Positions 1-7,307 of a stretch of DNA of 22,596 nt are shown here, piece by piece. The position numbers and the translations under genes were made by a program. Source of the DNA: JAJZJT01 sp049964655 (lineage in GTDB: Bacteria; Actinomycetota; Acidimicrobiia; Acidimicrobiales; RAAP-2). The stretch covers positions 1 through 22,596 of the forward strand of contig JBMFXC010000043.1 of NCBI GenBank assembly GCA_049964655.1, written 5' to 3'. How positions within the stretch are numbered: the stretch's first letter is position 1; each line of letters opens with the position of its first letter. The notes below the pieces were generated by a model. It saw only the letters and a program-made list of their open reading frames with translations. It was not told where the DNA came from and ran no database searches.

Positions 1-1
1 A

Positions 2-284
2 AAGGCGACCAAAGCCACAAAGGCGACCAAGGCCACCAAGGCGACGAAGGCCACCAAAGCCACCAGGGCCGCGAAGACCGCCGAGGCGACGCCCAGCGCC
101 GACGAGACTCCAGAAGCGGCGCCGGTTGCCGCGAGGGCCACCAAGGCGACGAAGGCCACCAAGGCGACGAAGGCCACCAGCGCCGCCAAGGCGACGGCGG
201 ACACCATGACGGGGAAGGTCGCCAGAGCCACCAAAGCCACCAGGGCCGCGAAGACCGCCGAGGCGACGCCCGGCGCCGCCGAGG
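2..284 (+). repeat. Nested K-A-T coding repeat with a 177-bp higher-order duplication
   Basis: The short unit is 9 nt, alternating AAGGCCACC and AAGGCGACG, and encodes K-A-T. On top of it, a block of about 55 bases at 51-107 recurs at 228-284 with only a few differences. The offset is 177 bases, exactly 59 codons. The copies encode TKATRAAKTAEATP followed by SADE or GAAE. Both levels preserve the reading frame, so copy number can change without breaking the gene. Confidence 0.85.
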
Positions 285-619
285 CGACGGCGCCGAGGAC
301 GTCCGAGGCCGCTGGGGAACCGGCGCCGGCAACGGGGCCGGTGGCCAACGACGCGTTGACGTTCTTGACCTTCGTCGCCGACCATCCGGTAGGCAGCACC
401 GTCGAGGGAACGGTTGCCGCCTACACGTCGCACGGTGCCCGCGTCGACATCGGCGACATGCACTGCCACGTACCGTTGCGGGGTCTCGGTTCGCCGCCAC
501 CGAGGCGGGCTCGGGGCATCCTCGTCAAAGGCGAGCAGCGCTCGTTCGTCGTCGTGGGGTTCGATGCCGGGCACCGCCGGGCTGAACTGGCCCTCCCCGA
601 GCTGGCGCCCAACTCGTGA
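2..619 (+). CDS. Lys/Ala/Thr-repeat protein with C-terminal S1-like domain (5' truncated)
   Basis: The frame is open from the left window edge to TGA at 617-619, so the gene starts outside the window. The visible N-terminal part is low-complexity and basic: about 70 residues of tandem K-A-T or R-A-T triplets, broken by acidic/proline patches such as TAEATP. A linker rich in Ala, Pro and Glu follows. The last ~85 residues form a compact domain (from about FVADHPVGSTVEGTV to RRAELALPEL) with the beta-strand pattern of an S1/OB RNA-binding fold, including G-x-V-E-G-T-V and a following G-A-R-V-D-I strand. Basic K-A-rich tails are known from actinobacterial HU proteins and from S1-domain proteins that bind nucleic acid. 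A nucleic-acid-binding role is therefore inferred; no specific function is recognised. An ATG at 206 is in frame but lies inside the repeat and is unlikely to be the true start. Confidence 0.75.
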   Translation, partial: KATKATKATKATKATKATKATRAAKTAEATPSADETPEAAPVAARATKATKATKATKATSAAKATADTMTGKVARATKATRAAKTAEATPGAAEATAPRTSEAAGEPAPATGPVANDALTFLTFVADHPVGSTVEGTVAAYTSHGARVDIGDMHCHVPLRGLGSPPPRRARGILVKGEQRSFVVVGFDAGHRRAELALPELAPNS

Positions 620-635
620 CGTCGTCCTGGTCGTT

Positions 636-658
636 CGATCCGGTCGCCGACCGGGTCG
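636..658 (+). terminator. Hairpin after the S1-like gene
   Basis: The arms 636-645 and 649-658 pair over 10 bp with one G-U wobble, around a GCC loop. The hairpin lies 17 bases after the upstream stop codon and ends just before the fabZ -10 element. There is no U-tract, which is common for actinobacterial terminators. Its role as terminator is inferred from position and stem strength. Confidence 0.55.
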
Positions 659-663
659 TTCGG

Positions 664-669
664 TAACCT
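664..669 (+). promoter_or_regulatory. -10 element (TAACCT) of a probable leaderless fabZ transcript
   Basis: TAACCT fits the actinobacterial TANNNT -10 consensus and ends 7 bases before the GTG start at 677. Transcription would begin at or next to the start codon. No Shine-Dalgarno sequence is present and no good -35 is visible. Confidence 0.5.
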
Positions 670-676
670 CGCCGTC

Positions 677-1096
677 GTGCAGCCCGAAGACATCCTCCCG
701 CACCGACCACCGTTCCTCTTCGTGAGCGAGCTCGGGGAGGTGGAACCGGGCCGGTCGGCCACGGGAAGGTGGCAGCTGACCGGCGACGAACCGTTCTTCG
801 CCGGCCACTTCCCCGGGCGTCCCACCCTTCCGGGCGTCCTGATGGTCGAGGCGCTGGCCCAGCTGGGTGCTGTGGCCGTGCTGGCCGACGAACGCTTCGC
901 CCACCGGCTCCCCCTCTTCGGTGGCATCGAACGGGCCCGCTTTCGCCGTCAGGTCGTCCCGGGTGAGACGCTCGACCTCGAGGTGACGCTCGGCCGGATG
1001 TCGGCGCGGGCAGGCCGGGGGAGCGGACGCGCCAGCGTGGGCGGAGCACTGGCATGTGAGGCCGAGCTGCTCTTCGTGCTGGCTGATCGGGAGTGA
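677..1096 (+). CDS. fabZ: 3-hydroxyacyl-[acyl-carrier-protein] dehydratase FabZ
   Basis: This 139-residue protein has the hot-dog fold family signature. ILPHRPPFLFV is at residues 6-16, GHFPGRPTLPG at 43-53, and VEALAQLG follows. The catalytic pair is His44 and Glu58. FabZ removes water from 3-hydroxyacyl-ACP to give trans-2-enoyl-ACP in type II fatty acid elongation, in the cytoplasm. The length is normal for the family (about 140-150). The start is GTG at 677, chosen because the family N-terminus begins here and a -10 hexamer lies 7 bases upstream. The xth gene begins 7 bases after the stop, so the two are probably co-transcribed, although their functions are unrelated. No other fatty-acid genes are nearby. 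A related ACP-dehydratase-like hot-dog protein cannot be excluded. Confidence 0.9.
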   Translation: MQPEDILPHRPPFLFVSELGEVEPGRSATGRWQLTGDEPFFAGHFPGRPTLPGVLMVEALAQLGAVAVLADERFAHRLPLFGGIERARFRRQVVPGETLDLEVTLGRMSARAGRGSGRASVGGALACEAELLFVLADRE

Positions 1097-1103
1097 GGGT
1101 CGG

Positions 1104-1877
1104 GTGCGCATCGCCACCTGGAACGTCAATTCGTTGACGGCCCGGCTGCCTCGGGTCGAGGCGTGGCTCGAGGAGGCCCAGCCGGACGTGCTCTGCCTGC
1201 AGGAGACCAAGCAGACCGACGCCGCCTTTCCGCACGCGGCGTTCGACGCACTCGGCTACGAGTCGGCCCACCACGGCCAGGGTCGTTGGAACGGCGTCGC
1301 CGTAGTGAGCCGCGTGGGTCTCGAGCGGGTGGTGCGCGGGTTCGGCGACGACCACGACGACGCCGGTGCCCGTCTGATCGCCGCCGACTGCAACGGTGTA
1401 CGCGTGCACTCCGTCTACGTCCCGAACGGACGGAGCCTCGACAGCGAGCACTACGTCGTCAAGCTGGCATGGCTGGACGGGCTGCGCGATCTGCTTACTT
1501 CCACCTGCGATCCGTCACAGCCAGTGGTCGTCTGCGGCGACTTCAACGTCGCACCCGACGACCGAGACGTGTGGGACCCCGCAGCGTTCGAGGGAATGAC
1601 GCACGTGAGCCCTGCTGAGCGGGAAGCCCTCCGGGCGCTGTGCGACTGGGGGCTGGTCGACGTCTTCCGCCGGCTTCACCCCGAGCCTGGCGCCTACAGC
1701 TGGTGGGACTACCGGGGCGGGTCGTTCCACCTCGGCCATGGGATGCGGATCGACCTCGTGCTCGCCACCGAGCCCGTGGCGGTCGGGACGACGGGCGCCG
1801 AGATCGACCGAGACGCGCGCAAGGGCACCAAGCCGTCGGACCACGCACCGGTCTACGTCGACGTCGTCTGGCCCTGA
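1104..1877 (+). CDS. xth: Exodeoxyribonuclease III (ExoIII/AP endonuclease family)
   Basis: At 257 residues, this is the typical length for Xth. Family motifs occur in order: ATWNVNS with Asn7, LQETK with Glu34, GDFNVAPDD with Asp146 and Asn148, and a C-terminal SDHAP with His247. These are the metal-binding and catalytic residues of the exonuclease-endonuclease-phosphatase superfamily. The enzyme cleaves DNA at abasic sites and removes 3' blocking groups in base excision repair. The GTG start at 1104 was chosen because the conserved first strand (RIATWN) begins at once, and GAGTGAGGG at 1091-1099 can act as a ribosome site. It lies 7 bases after fabZ. Its last 25 bases overlap the 3' end of the convergent helicase gene. 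Confidence 0.93.
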   Translation: MRIATWNVNSLTARLPRVEAWLEEAQPDVLCLQETKQTDAAFPHAAFDALGYESAHHGQGRWNGVAVVSRVGLERVVRGFGDDHDDAGARLIAADCNGVRVHSVYVPNGRSLDSEHYVVKLAWLDGLRDLLTSTCDPSQPVVVCGDFNVAPDDRDVWDPAAFEGMTHVSPAEREALRALCDWGLVDVFRRLHPEPGAYSWWDYRGGSFHLGHGMRIDLVLATEPVAVGTTGAEIDRDARKGTKPSDHAPVYVDVVWP

Positions 1878-3538
1878 CCGACCACGTCGAGGGCTCCGTC
1901 GGCCGCAGGCGACGCGTCACCGTCGAGGATGGCCCGCAGCGCGGCGACGCGGGAGGACGGACGGAGCGCATCAGTCGAGCCCGGGGGAGGAAGGCCGGTC
2001 GTGGCCCGAGTGACGTCGAGCGACACTGGGGGATCGCAGTGCGGCTCGAGCGCAGTCAGCCATGGCGAAGGGTGCTGGCGGAGCCGACCGCGTCCGGGGA
2101 GCCGCCGGCTGTGTGTCCACGAGCAGGCCAGCCGGTCGGTGGCCCGGGTGAGGGCGACATAGAGCAGCCGGCGCTCTTCGGCGCGCTGGTCTTCGGAGGC
2201 GCACCGAGCGATGGGCACCAGCCCGTCCTCGAGGCCCACCACACAGGCTCCCCACCACTCGAGCCCCTTGGCCTGGTGGAAGGTGGTGAGGTCGACCGCG
2301 TCCCGGTGGTCGTGCCGGCCATCGCCCGCCCGGCGGACGGGTACCCCTGACCGGCGCAGCACCTGCTCGACCACGGTGAGCTGCTCGTTGGTCCGGGCTA
2401 GGACGCAGAGCTCTCCCCACAGCCGTTCGGTGGCCCAGGCGAGCAGGGTGGCGGCGACGCTCTCTGCCTCGGCGTGCTCGTCGGGCCACGCGCCGAGCGT
2501 CGGGCGGGGCCCGGGCGAACGTCGCGACCGCGGGTGGCCGACGAGAGCCGACCCGAGCACCGCGTTGGCGGCGGCGACGATCTCGGGAGTCGAGCGATGG
2601 TTGTCGCCGAGCCGGACCACCGTCAGTCCGGGTAGGTGCTCGTCGAGCGAGCGGACGAGCGTTGCGTCGGCGCCGTTCCAGCCGTAGATGGACTGGTTGG
2701 GATCGCCGACGGCCGTGAGGTCCTGAGCCGGCCCGAGGAGGGCCAAAACGAGCCGGAACTGGGCCGGCGTGACATCCTGAAGCTCGTCGACGAAGAGATG
2801 GCGGTAGCGCCACCGGACGGCATCGGCAAAGGCCCGGTCGTCTTCGAGCAGGTCGCCTGCCCGGACGACGAGGTCGTCCACGTCGAGCGCGCCCGAGCGG
2901 GCCAGGGACCGGTCGTAGGCGGCGAAGTGGTCCGCCACTGCGTCGAGGGGGAGCCCGGGACAGCGGCCAGCCCGTTCGGCCGCCTCGGCGTAGGCCGCGG
3001 GTTGGAGAGCCCGTGATCGGGCCCAGGCGATCTCGGCGGCTACGAGGTCGCGTCGCTCCTCGGGGACGGCACGGGCAAGGTGCCGAAGACGGTCGCCCAC
3101 CACCGGCACCGCCCGCCCTCGATCGAGGGCGTGGCGTCGTACCAGGTGGAGCGCCAGGCGGTGGAGGGTGGCCACCTGGGCGCCGGCTCCGGGGGAGCCG
3201 GGGACGGGTGGTGGACCGGCACGCACACCCAAGGCAGCCAGACGCTCGGCCAGCTCGGCGGCTGCTCGTCGGGTGAACGTGCACACGAGGGCGTGCTCGG
3301 CGGTGGCGGAGCCAGTGGCTACCCGGTGGGCCACTCGGACGGTCAGCACCGAGGTCTTGCCTGACCCGGCACCCGCCTCGATCCACAGGGGACCCGGCGG
3401 CGCGGTGACGGCAGATCGCTGGTCGTCGGTCAGTCGGGAACGAGCCTCGACGAGCCGGGCCTGGGGGGGGACGCCGCCGTCCGCCGCGCCGTCGGCCGCT
3501 TGAGGCCCGACGGTCGGCGGCGGGGGAGCTGGTTCCAC
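1853..3538 (-). CDS. Compact UvrD/Rep-like superfamily I DNA helicase
   Basis: The protein has 561 residues if it starts at GTG 3538. The SF1A helicase motifs are complete and ordered: Q-motif region LTDDQRSAV (36-44), Walker A AGAGSGKT (55-62), motif Ia CTFTRRAAAEL, Walker B FVDELQDVTP, motif III VGDPNQSIYGWNGA, motif IV DNHRSTPE, motif V TFHQAKGLEW and motif VI VALTRATDRL. It should unwind DNA with ATP during repair or replication restart. Usual UvrD/PcrA proteins have about 700-780 residues. The shorter length reflects small 1B/2B domains and a short C-terminal tail (EPHCDPPVSLDV onward), closer to UvrD2-type proteins. The frame stays open far upstream to 4264, but that part lies over the hydrolase gene and lacks domain character. 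A -10-like TAGCGT lies 8 bases before GTG 3538. Confidence 0.88.
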   Translation of the reverse strand: MEPAPPPPTVGPQAADGAADGGVPPQARLVEARSRLTDDQRSAVTAPPGPLWIEAGAGSGKTSVLTVRVAHRVATGSATAEHALVCTFTRRAAAELAERLAALGVRAGPPPVPGSPGAGAQVATLHRLALHLVRRHALDRGRAVPVVGDRLRHLARAVPEERRDLVAAEIAWARSRALQPAAYAEAAERAGRCPGLPLDAVADHFAAYDRSLARSGALDVDDLVVRAGDLLEDDRAFADAVRWRYRHLFVDELQDVTPAQFRLVLALLGPAQDLTAVGDPNQSIYGWNGADATLVRSLDEHLPGLTVVRLGDNHRSTPEIVAAANAVLGSALVGHPRSRRSPGPRPTLGAWPDEHAEAESVAATLLAWATERLWGELCVLARTNEQLTVVEQVLRRSGVPVRRAGDGRHDHRDAVDLTTFHQAKGLEWWGACVVGLEDGLVPIARCASEDQRAEERRLLYVALTRATDRLACSWTHSRRLPGRGRLRQHPSPWLTALEPHCDPPVSLDVTRATTGLPPPGSTDALRPSSRVAALRAILDGDASPAADGALDVVGQGQTTST

Positions 3539-3546
3539 GGCCCCCG

Positions 3547-3562
3547 ACGCTATCGGTAGGGT
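3547..3562. promoter_or_regulatory. Face-to-face -10 elements of the helicase and hydrolase genes
   Basis: On the plus strand, TAGGGT at 3557-3562 is followed by 6 bases and then GTG at 3569. On the minus strand, TAGCGT (3552 down to 3547) is followed by 8 bases and then GTG at 3538. Both fit TANNNT and both would give nearly leaderless mRNAs. The elements are 4 bp apart, so two polymerases could hardly occupy them together. Confidence 0.45.
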
Positions 3563-3568
3563 GTGCCG

Positions 3569-4372
3569 GTGCTGCACTCCTTCGCCGACGGTCGGCTGTT
3601 CGGGGCCCGCTGGGGCGACGGGACCACCTCCGTCCTGGCGCTCCATGGATGGCGGCGCAGCCACCTCGACTATGTGGGTCTCTTCGGCGCCGGCGGTCTG
3701 GGTGACGGGAGGAGCGCGGTGGCCGTGGACCTGCCTGGCTTCGGCGCTGCCCCGCCGCCACCCGAGCCGTGGGGGACGGCTGAGTACGCCGCGTTGTTGG
3801 TACCGCTCCTCGAGGAGCTGGCACCGGATGGTGGACTGACCGTGCTCGGCCATTCCTTCGGCGGACGGGTGGCACTGCACCTGCCCGGGCTGGCTCCCGG
3901 ACGGGTGGGCCGGCTCGTGTTGACCGGGGTGCCGCTGCTCCCGCGTCAGGAGGCCCCGGCCCGCCCGGATGCCGGGTTTCGGCTGGTACGGCGATTGCAC
4001 CGGATGGGGCTGGTCGGGGACGCCCGCATGGAGCGCGCCCGTCGCTCGCACGGCTCGGCCGACTACCGCGCAGCCGAAGGCGTGATGCGCCAGGTTTTCG
4101 TCCGGACGATCGCCGAACGGTACGCCCCGCTGCTGGCCGGCCTCGACGGCCCCGTGGACCTGGTGTGGGGGGAATGTGACGACGACGTACCGGTGAGCGT
4201 GGCCAGCGAGGCGGCAGCTCTCATCCCCACGGCTTCCCTCACCGTGCTGCCGGGCGTCGGCCACCTGACCGTCGTCGAGGCGCCCGATGCCTTCCGGTCG
4301 CTCCTGCTGGCCCGGTCAGGCTCGGGCTCGTCGACCAGCCCGGCAACGGGCTCGTCGACCGGTCCGGCGTGA
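3569..4372 (+). CDS. Alpha/beta hydrolase-fold protein
   Basis: The protein has 267 residues. The alpha/beta hydrolase core is clear: the oxyanion-hole strand LALHGW at about 23-28, VAVDLPGFG at 51-59, and the nucleophile elbow GHSFGG with Ser96. The acid is probably an Asp in ECDDDVPV, and the base is the His of GVGHLTV near the C-terminus. This makes it a serine-dependent esterase- or lipase-like hydrolase, most likely soluble; the substrate cannot be told. The start is either GTG 3563 or GTG 3569. I chose 3569 because a -10 hexamer ends 6 bases before it and no ribosome site fits 3563 well. The C-terminal tail is Ser/Gly/Thr-rich and contains a 24-bp tandem duplication. The MurF-like gene follows after 16 bases, which suggests an operon, but no link to cell-wall synthesis is shown. 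Confidence 0.82.
   Translation: MLHSFADGRLFGARWGDGTTSVLALHGWRRSHLDYVGLFGAGGLGDGRSAVAVDLPGFGAAPPPPEPWGTAEYAALLVPLLEELAPDGGLTVLGHSFGGRVALHLPGLAPGRVGRLVLTGVPLLPRQEAPARPDAGFRLVRRLHRMGLVGDARMERARRSHGSADYRAAEGVMRQVFVRTIAERYAPLLAGLDGPVDLVWGECDDDVPVSVASEAAALIPTASLTVLPGVGHLTVVEAPDAFRSLLLARSGSGSSTSPATGSSTGPA
4324..4371 (+). repeat. 24-bp tandem duplication at the 3' end of the hydrolase gene
   Basis: GGGCTCGTCGACC begins at 4324 and again at 4348, an exact 24-base period, with the second half of each unit diverged. It encodes two related stretches (GSSTSPAT and GSSTGPA) at the protein's C-terminus. The frame is kept. Confidence 0.7.
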
Positions 4373-4388
4373 GCCCCGCGACCTGCTG

Positions 4389-5996
4389 ATGAGGCTGGCG
4401 TCGGTTCCTGTGCCGGTGGTGGCGACGGTCGGTGCACCGACCGGAGCCGTCGCCTGGGCGGCTGCGGCCGTGTGCGTGGCTGCCACCGCGGTCGCCGGTC
4501 TGCGCTGGCTGCGGGTTGCCCAGCGCGAGCACTACCTCCCCGGCGCGGCAACCCGTTTCGCCCGCCGGTGGTGGACCGTGCGCTGGGCGAATGCTGGTCT
4601 TGCCGCCCTCGGGGTCGCCGGGGTGCTGGCCGTGTGGTGGGTGCCTGCCGCCGCCTTCTTGGCTGCCGTCGCTGCCGGTGTGGGGCCGGTCGGGCTCGGC
4701 GTCCGGGGTCGCACGGCACCGCTGGCATGGACTCGACGGCTCCGGACGCTGACGGCGACGTGGGCGGTGCTCGTCGCCGGCGTCGTCGCCGTGGGTGCGG
4801 TCACGGGGGCACCCGCGGCGCTGGCGGCACTTGCCGCCCTGGCCGCCCCGGTCCTCGTCGACCTGGCCTGTCTCCTCACCCGACCCGTCGAGCAGGCGGT
4901 CGCCGAGCGGTACGTGAAGCAGGCGGCGGGACGCCTGCGCTCCATCTCGCCGACCGTGGTGGCGATCACCGGTTCGTACGGCAAGACGTCGACCAAGCGC
5001 CACGTCGCCGATCTCCTCGGGGGGACCCGAGCGGTGGTCGCCTCACCGGCCAGCTTCAACAACCGGGCAGGGCTGGCCCGTGCCGTCAACGAGCACCTTT
5101 CGGAGGACACGGAGGTGTTCGTGGCCGAGATGGGCACCTACGGCCCGGGAGAGATCGCTGCACTGTGCGCGTGGTGCCCACCCGACGTGTCGGTGATCAC
5201 CGCCCTCGGGCCCGTGCACCTCGAGCGCTTCGGCTCCGAGGAGCGCATCCTCGAGGCGAAGTCGGAGATCACCACCGGAGCCTCCGCCGTCGTGCTGGCC
5301 GTGGACGATCCCCGCCTCGCCGAGCTGGCTGACCGGATCGCGGCAGGGGGACGTCGTGTCGTCCGCGCCGGGACCGGAGCGGGGGCAGATGTCGTCGTGT
5401 GTCCCCAGATCGCGTCATCTGGGCGGTACGTCGACGTGCTGGTCGAAGGGCGGCCGGTCCGGCACGGGCTCGAGCTGCCGGCAGGAGTCCAGCCGTCGAA
5501 CGTGGCGTGCGCGGTGGCCGTCGCCTGGGTCCTCGACGTGCCGCTCGACGAGCTCGGTGAGCGGCTCGGCTCGTTGACCGCCGCCGACCACCGGCTCCAG
5601 TCGGTGGTCGCCCCCGGCGGCTTCGTCATCCTGGACGACACCTACAACTCCAACCCCGCTGGGGCGCGAGCGGCGCTCGTCGCGCTCACTCGTCTCGGGC
5701 CACCAGCGGGTCCGCCGGGTGGGCGGCGCACGGTGGTGGTCACCCCGGGGATGGTCGAGCTCGGGCGCCGCCAGCGCGAAGAGAACCGTCGGTTCGCCGC
5801 TGCGGTGTGCGACGCGGCGACCGACCTCGTGGTGGTGGGACGCACGAACCGACGGGCGCTGCTCGGCGGGGTCGACGCTCGTGTCCGGGTGACCGTGGCC
5901 GCCACGAGGGAAGAGGCCGTTGTCTGGGTCCGGTCCACTTTGGGGGCTGGAGACGCCGTGCTGTACGAGAACGACCTGCCAGACCACTACCCTTGA
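4389..5996 (+). CDS. Membrane-anchored MurF-like Mur ligase
   Basis: The protein has 535 residues. The first ~150 are hydrophobic, with about four to five predicted membrane segments separated by Arg-rich turns. The Mur ligase core follows: P-loop GSYGKTST at 195-202, then SFNNRAGLARAVNEH, VAEMGTYGPGEI, ITALGPVHLERFGS, and the central-to-C-terminal LDDTYNSNPAGARAAL and TPGMVELG. The chain ends in NDLPDHYP. MurF joins D-Ala-D-Ala to UDP-MurNAc-tripeptide using ATP. The next gene encodes D-Ala-D-Ala ligase, which supports this assignment. Typical MurF (about 450 residues) is cytosolic; a transmembrane head is a variant seen in some Gram-positive MurF-like proteins and would place the enzyme at the membrane. 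Start ATG 4389 is weakly supported by ribosome-site sequence. An alternative is another Mur-ligase-like enzyme acting on a different wall polymer. Confidence 0.8.
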   Translation: MRLASVPVPVVATVGAPTGAVAWAAAAVCVAATAVAGLRWLRVAQREHYLPGAATRFARRWWTVRWANAGLAALGVAGVLAVWWVPAAAFLAAVAAGVGPVGLGVRGRTAPLAWTRRLRTLTATWAVLVAGVVAVGAVTGAPAALAALAALAAPVLVDLACLLTRPVEQAVAERYVKQAAGRLRSISPTVVAITGSYGKTSTKRHVADLLGGTRAVVASPASFNNRAGLARAVNEHLSEDTEVFVAEMGTYGPGEIAALCAWCPPDVSVITALGPVHLERFGSEERILEAKSEITTGASAVVLAVDDPRLAELADRIAAGGRRVVRAGTGAGADVVVCPQIASSGRYVDVLVEGRPVRHGLELPAGVQPSNVACAVAVAWVLDVPLDELGERLGSLTAADHRLQSVVAPGGFVILDDTYNSNPAGARAALVALTRLGPPAGPPGGRRTVVVTPGMVELGRRQREENRRFAAAVCDAATDLVVVGRTNRRALLGGVDARVRVTVAATREEAVVWVRSTLGAGDAVLYENDLPDHYP

Positions 5997-6084
5997 GCGT
6001 CCGGGTGGCGAAGTCCGCCTGGCCTGCCCAACCGTTGGCGAGGGTTCGTGGCGCCGACACCGACACGGTGCTGGTCGCGAGCCG

Positions 6085-6152
6085 GCACCGGTAGAGAGTT
6101 CGCACCGGCAGAGCACCCGTGCTCCCAGAGCGCCCGTGCTCCCAGAGAGACA
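6085..6152 (+). repeat. Four degenerate 17-bp direct repeats upstream of ddl
   Basis: Units begin at 6085, 6102, 6119 and 6136. Each carries AGAG at the same internal position (6093, 6110, 6127, 6144). Units 1 and 2 share GCACCGG, while units 3 and 4 share GTGCTCCCAGAG. A perfect inverted repeat, GAGCAC-CC-GTGCTC, spans 6111-6124. The array ends 3 bases before the GGAGG ribosome-site candidate of ddl. It could be an operator array or simply a decayed tandem repeat. Confidence 0.6.
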
Positions 6153-6171
6153 GTGGAGGTTGGAACCGACC

Positions 6172-7302
6172 GTGGTCGACGTCGCCGTCATCTTCGGAGG
6201 TCCCTCACCCGAGCACGACGTGAGCGTGCTGACCGGGTTGCAGGCGGCGCGGGCCTTGCGTTCCGCACCGGCCGCGGCTGTGGGAGGCCGCATCCGGGCG
6301 CTCTACTGGTCGAAGACCGGTTCGTGGTACGAGGTGGCACCTGACCTCGAGGCGGAGGCGTTCGTCGAAGGTGTGCCCCGTGGGGCGTCGCGTCTCGAGC
6401 TGGTGGCCCGGCCGGACGGCGGCTTCGTGGAGCCGGGCGGGCGTCTTGGGCGGTCGCGGCCGATCGAGGTGGAGGCCGCCGTCGTCTGCTGCCACGGAGG
6501 GCCGGGGGAGGACGGCACGCTGCAAGCAGTGCTCGATCTGTGCGGGATCGCCTACACCGGGCCTACCGTCGCCGGTGCTGCCCTCGGAATGGACAAGCTG
6601 GCCTTCGGTGCCCTCCTACGCGCCAACGGCGTCCCCACGCTCGATCGCCTGGCCGTCTCCCCTCGAGACGAGGTTCCCGCGTCGCTGCCGTTCCCCGGTC
6701 CTTACATCGTCAAGCCGCGTTTTGGCGGTTCCTCGATCGGTATCGACGTGGTTGCCGACCGGGACACCCTGGTCGCCCGCCTCGGTGCGAATCCTCACTT
6801 CGCCGCCGGTGCCGTCGTCGAGCCGTACCGTCCCGACCTCGGCGACCTGCAGGTGGCCGTGCGGTCGTGGCCGAGGCTTGCCCTGTCGACGATCGAACGG
6901 CCGCTGCGGCCGTCGGGTGGCGACATCCTGGCCTACCGCGACAAGTACGTCGCCGGCGAGGGCATGGTCGCCGCCCCGCGTGAGCTGCCGGCCGAGCTCG
7001 ATGCGCCGCTGGAGGCCGAGCTCCGTCGCCTGGCCCTGGCCACCGCCCGACTGGCGGGGGTGCGTGGCGTCGCCCGGCTCGACTTCCTCTCCGACGGCAC
7101 CGAGCTGGTGGTCAACGAGCTCAACACCATCCCGGGCTCCCTGGCCCGCTACCTGTGGACGGCTCCGCCGGTGGCCTTCGTCGACCTGCTGGGCTCGCTG
7201 CTCGACGAGGCCCGTCGTTCGCCTACCCACGCCTACTCGGCCGCCGGTGCCGACGGGACGGTCCTGCGCAGCGCCGGGTCCATTGCCGCCAAGCTGGGCT
7301 GA
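6172..7302 (+). CDS. ddl: D-alanine--D-alanine ligase
   Basis: The protein has 376 residues and an ATP-grasp fold. VAVIFGGPSPEHDVSVLTG at residues 4-22 contains the conserved Glu14. Then come CCHGGPGEDGTLQ, YTGPTVAGAALGMDK, YIVKPRFGGSSIGI, and the omega loop ILAYRDKYVAGEG. VARLDFL and VNELNTIPG follow near the C-terminus. The Lys-Tyr pair of the omega loop is kept, which in this family indicates D-Ala-D-Ala rather than D-Ala-D-lactate production, so vancomycin-type resistance is not suggested. The product feeds the MurF-like enzyme encoded just upstream. Start GTG 6172 places the conserved first strand at the N-terminus, with GGAGG at 6155-6159 as a somewhat distant ribosome site. The 175-base gap before it is mostly the 17-bp repeat array and one small hairpin. 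Confidence 0.93.
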   Translation: MVDVAVIFGGPSPEHDVSVLTGLQAARALRSAPAAAVGGRIRALYWSKTGSWYEVAPDLEAEAFVEGVPRGASRLELVARPDGGFVEPGGRLGRSRPIEVEAAVVCCHGGPGEDGTLQAVLDLCGIAYTGPTVAGAALGMDKLAFGALLRANGVPTLDRLAVSPRDEVPASLPFPGPYIVKPRFGGSSIGIDVVADRDTLVARLGANPHFAAGAVVEPYRPDLGDLQVAVRSWPRLALSTIERPLRPSGGDILAYRDKYVAGEGMVAAPRELPAELDAPLEAELRRLALATARLAGVRGVARLDFLSDGTELVVNELNTIPGSLARYLWTAPPVAFVDLLGSLLDEARRSPTHAYSAAGADGTVLRSAGSIAAKLG

Positions 7303-7307
7303 GGCGG

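Noticed and set aside
628..662. GTTCGATCC stretch resembling a tRNA T-loop
   Set aside because: No acceptor, D or anticodon arm can be formed around it. The segment is better explained as a hairpin terminator.
3539..4264. Upstream extension of the helicase frame on the minus strand up to 4264
   Set aside because: It lies fully over the alpha/beta hydrolase gene, has no domain character, and the conserved helicase sequence begins just after GTG 3538.
6172..7302. Vancomycin-resistance-type D-Ala-D-Lac ligase
   Set aside because: The omega loop keeps the Lys-Tyr pair typical of D-Ala-D-Ala ligases, and no vanH or vanX homologue is nearby.
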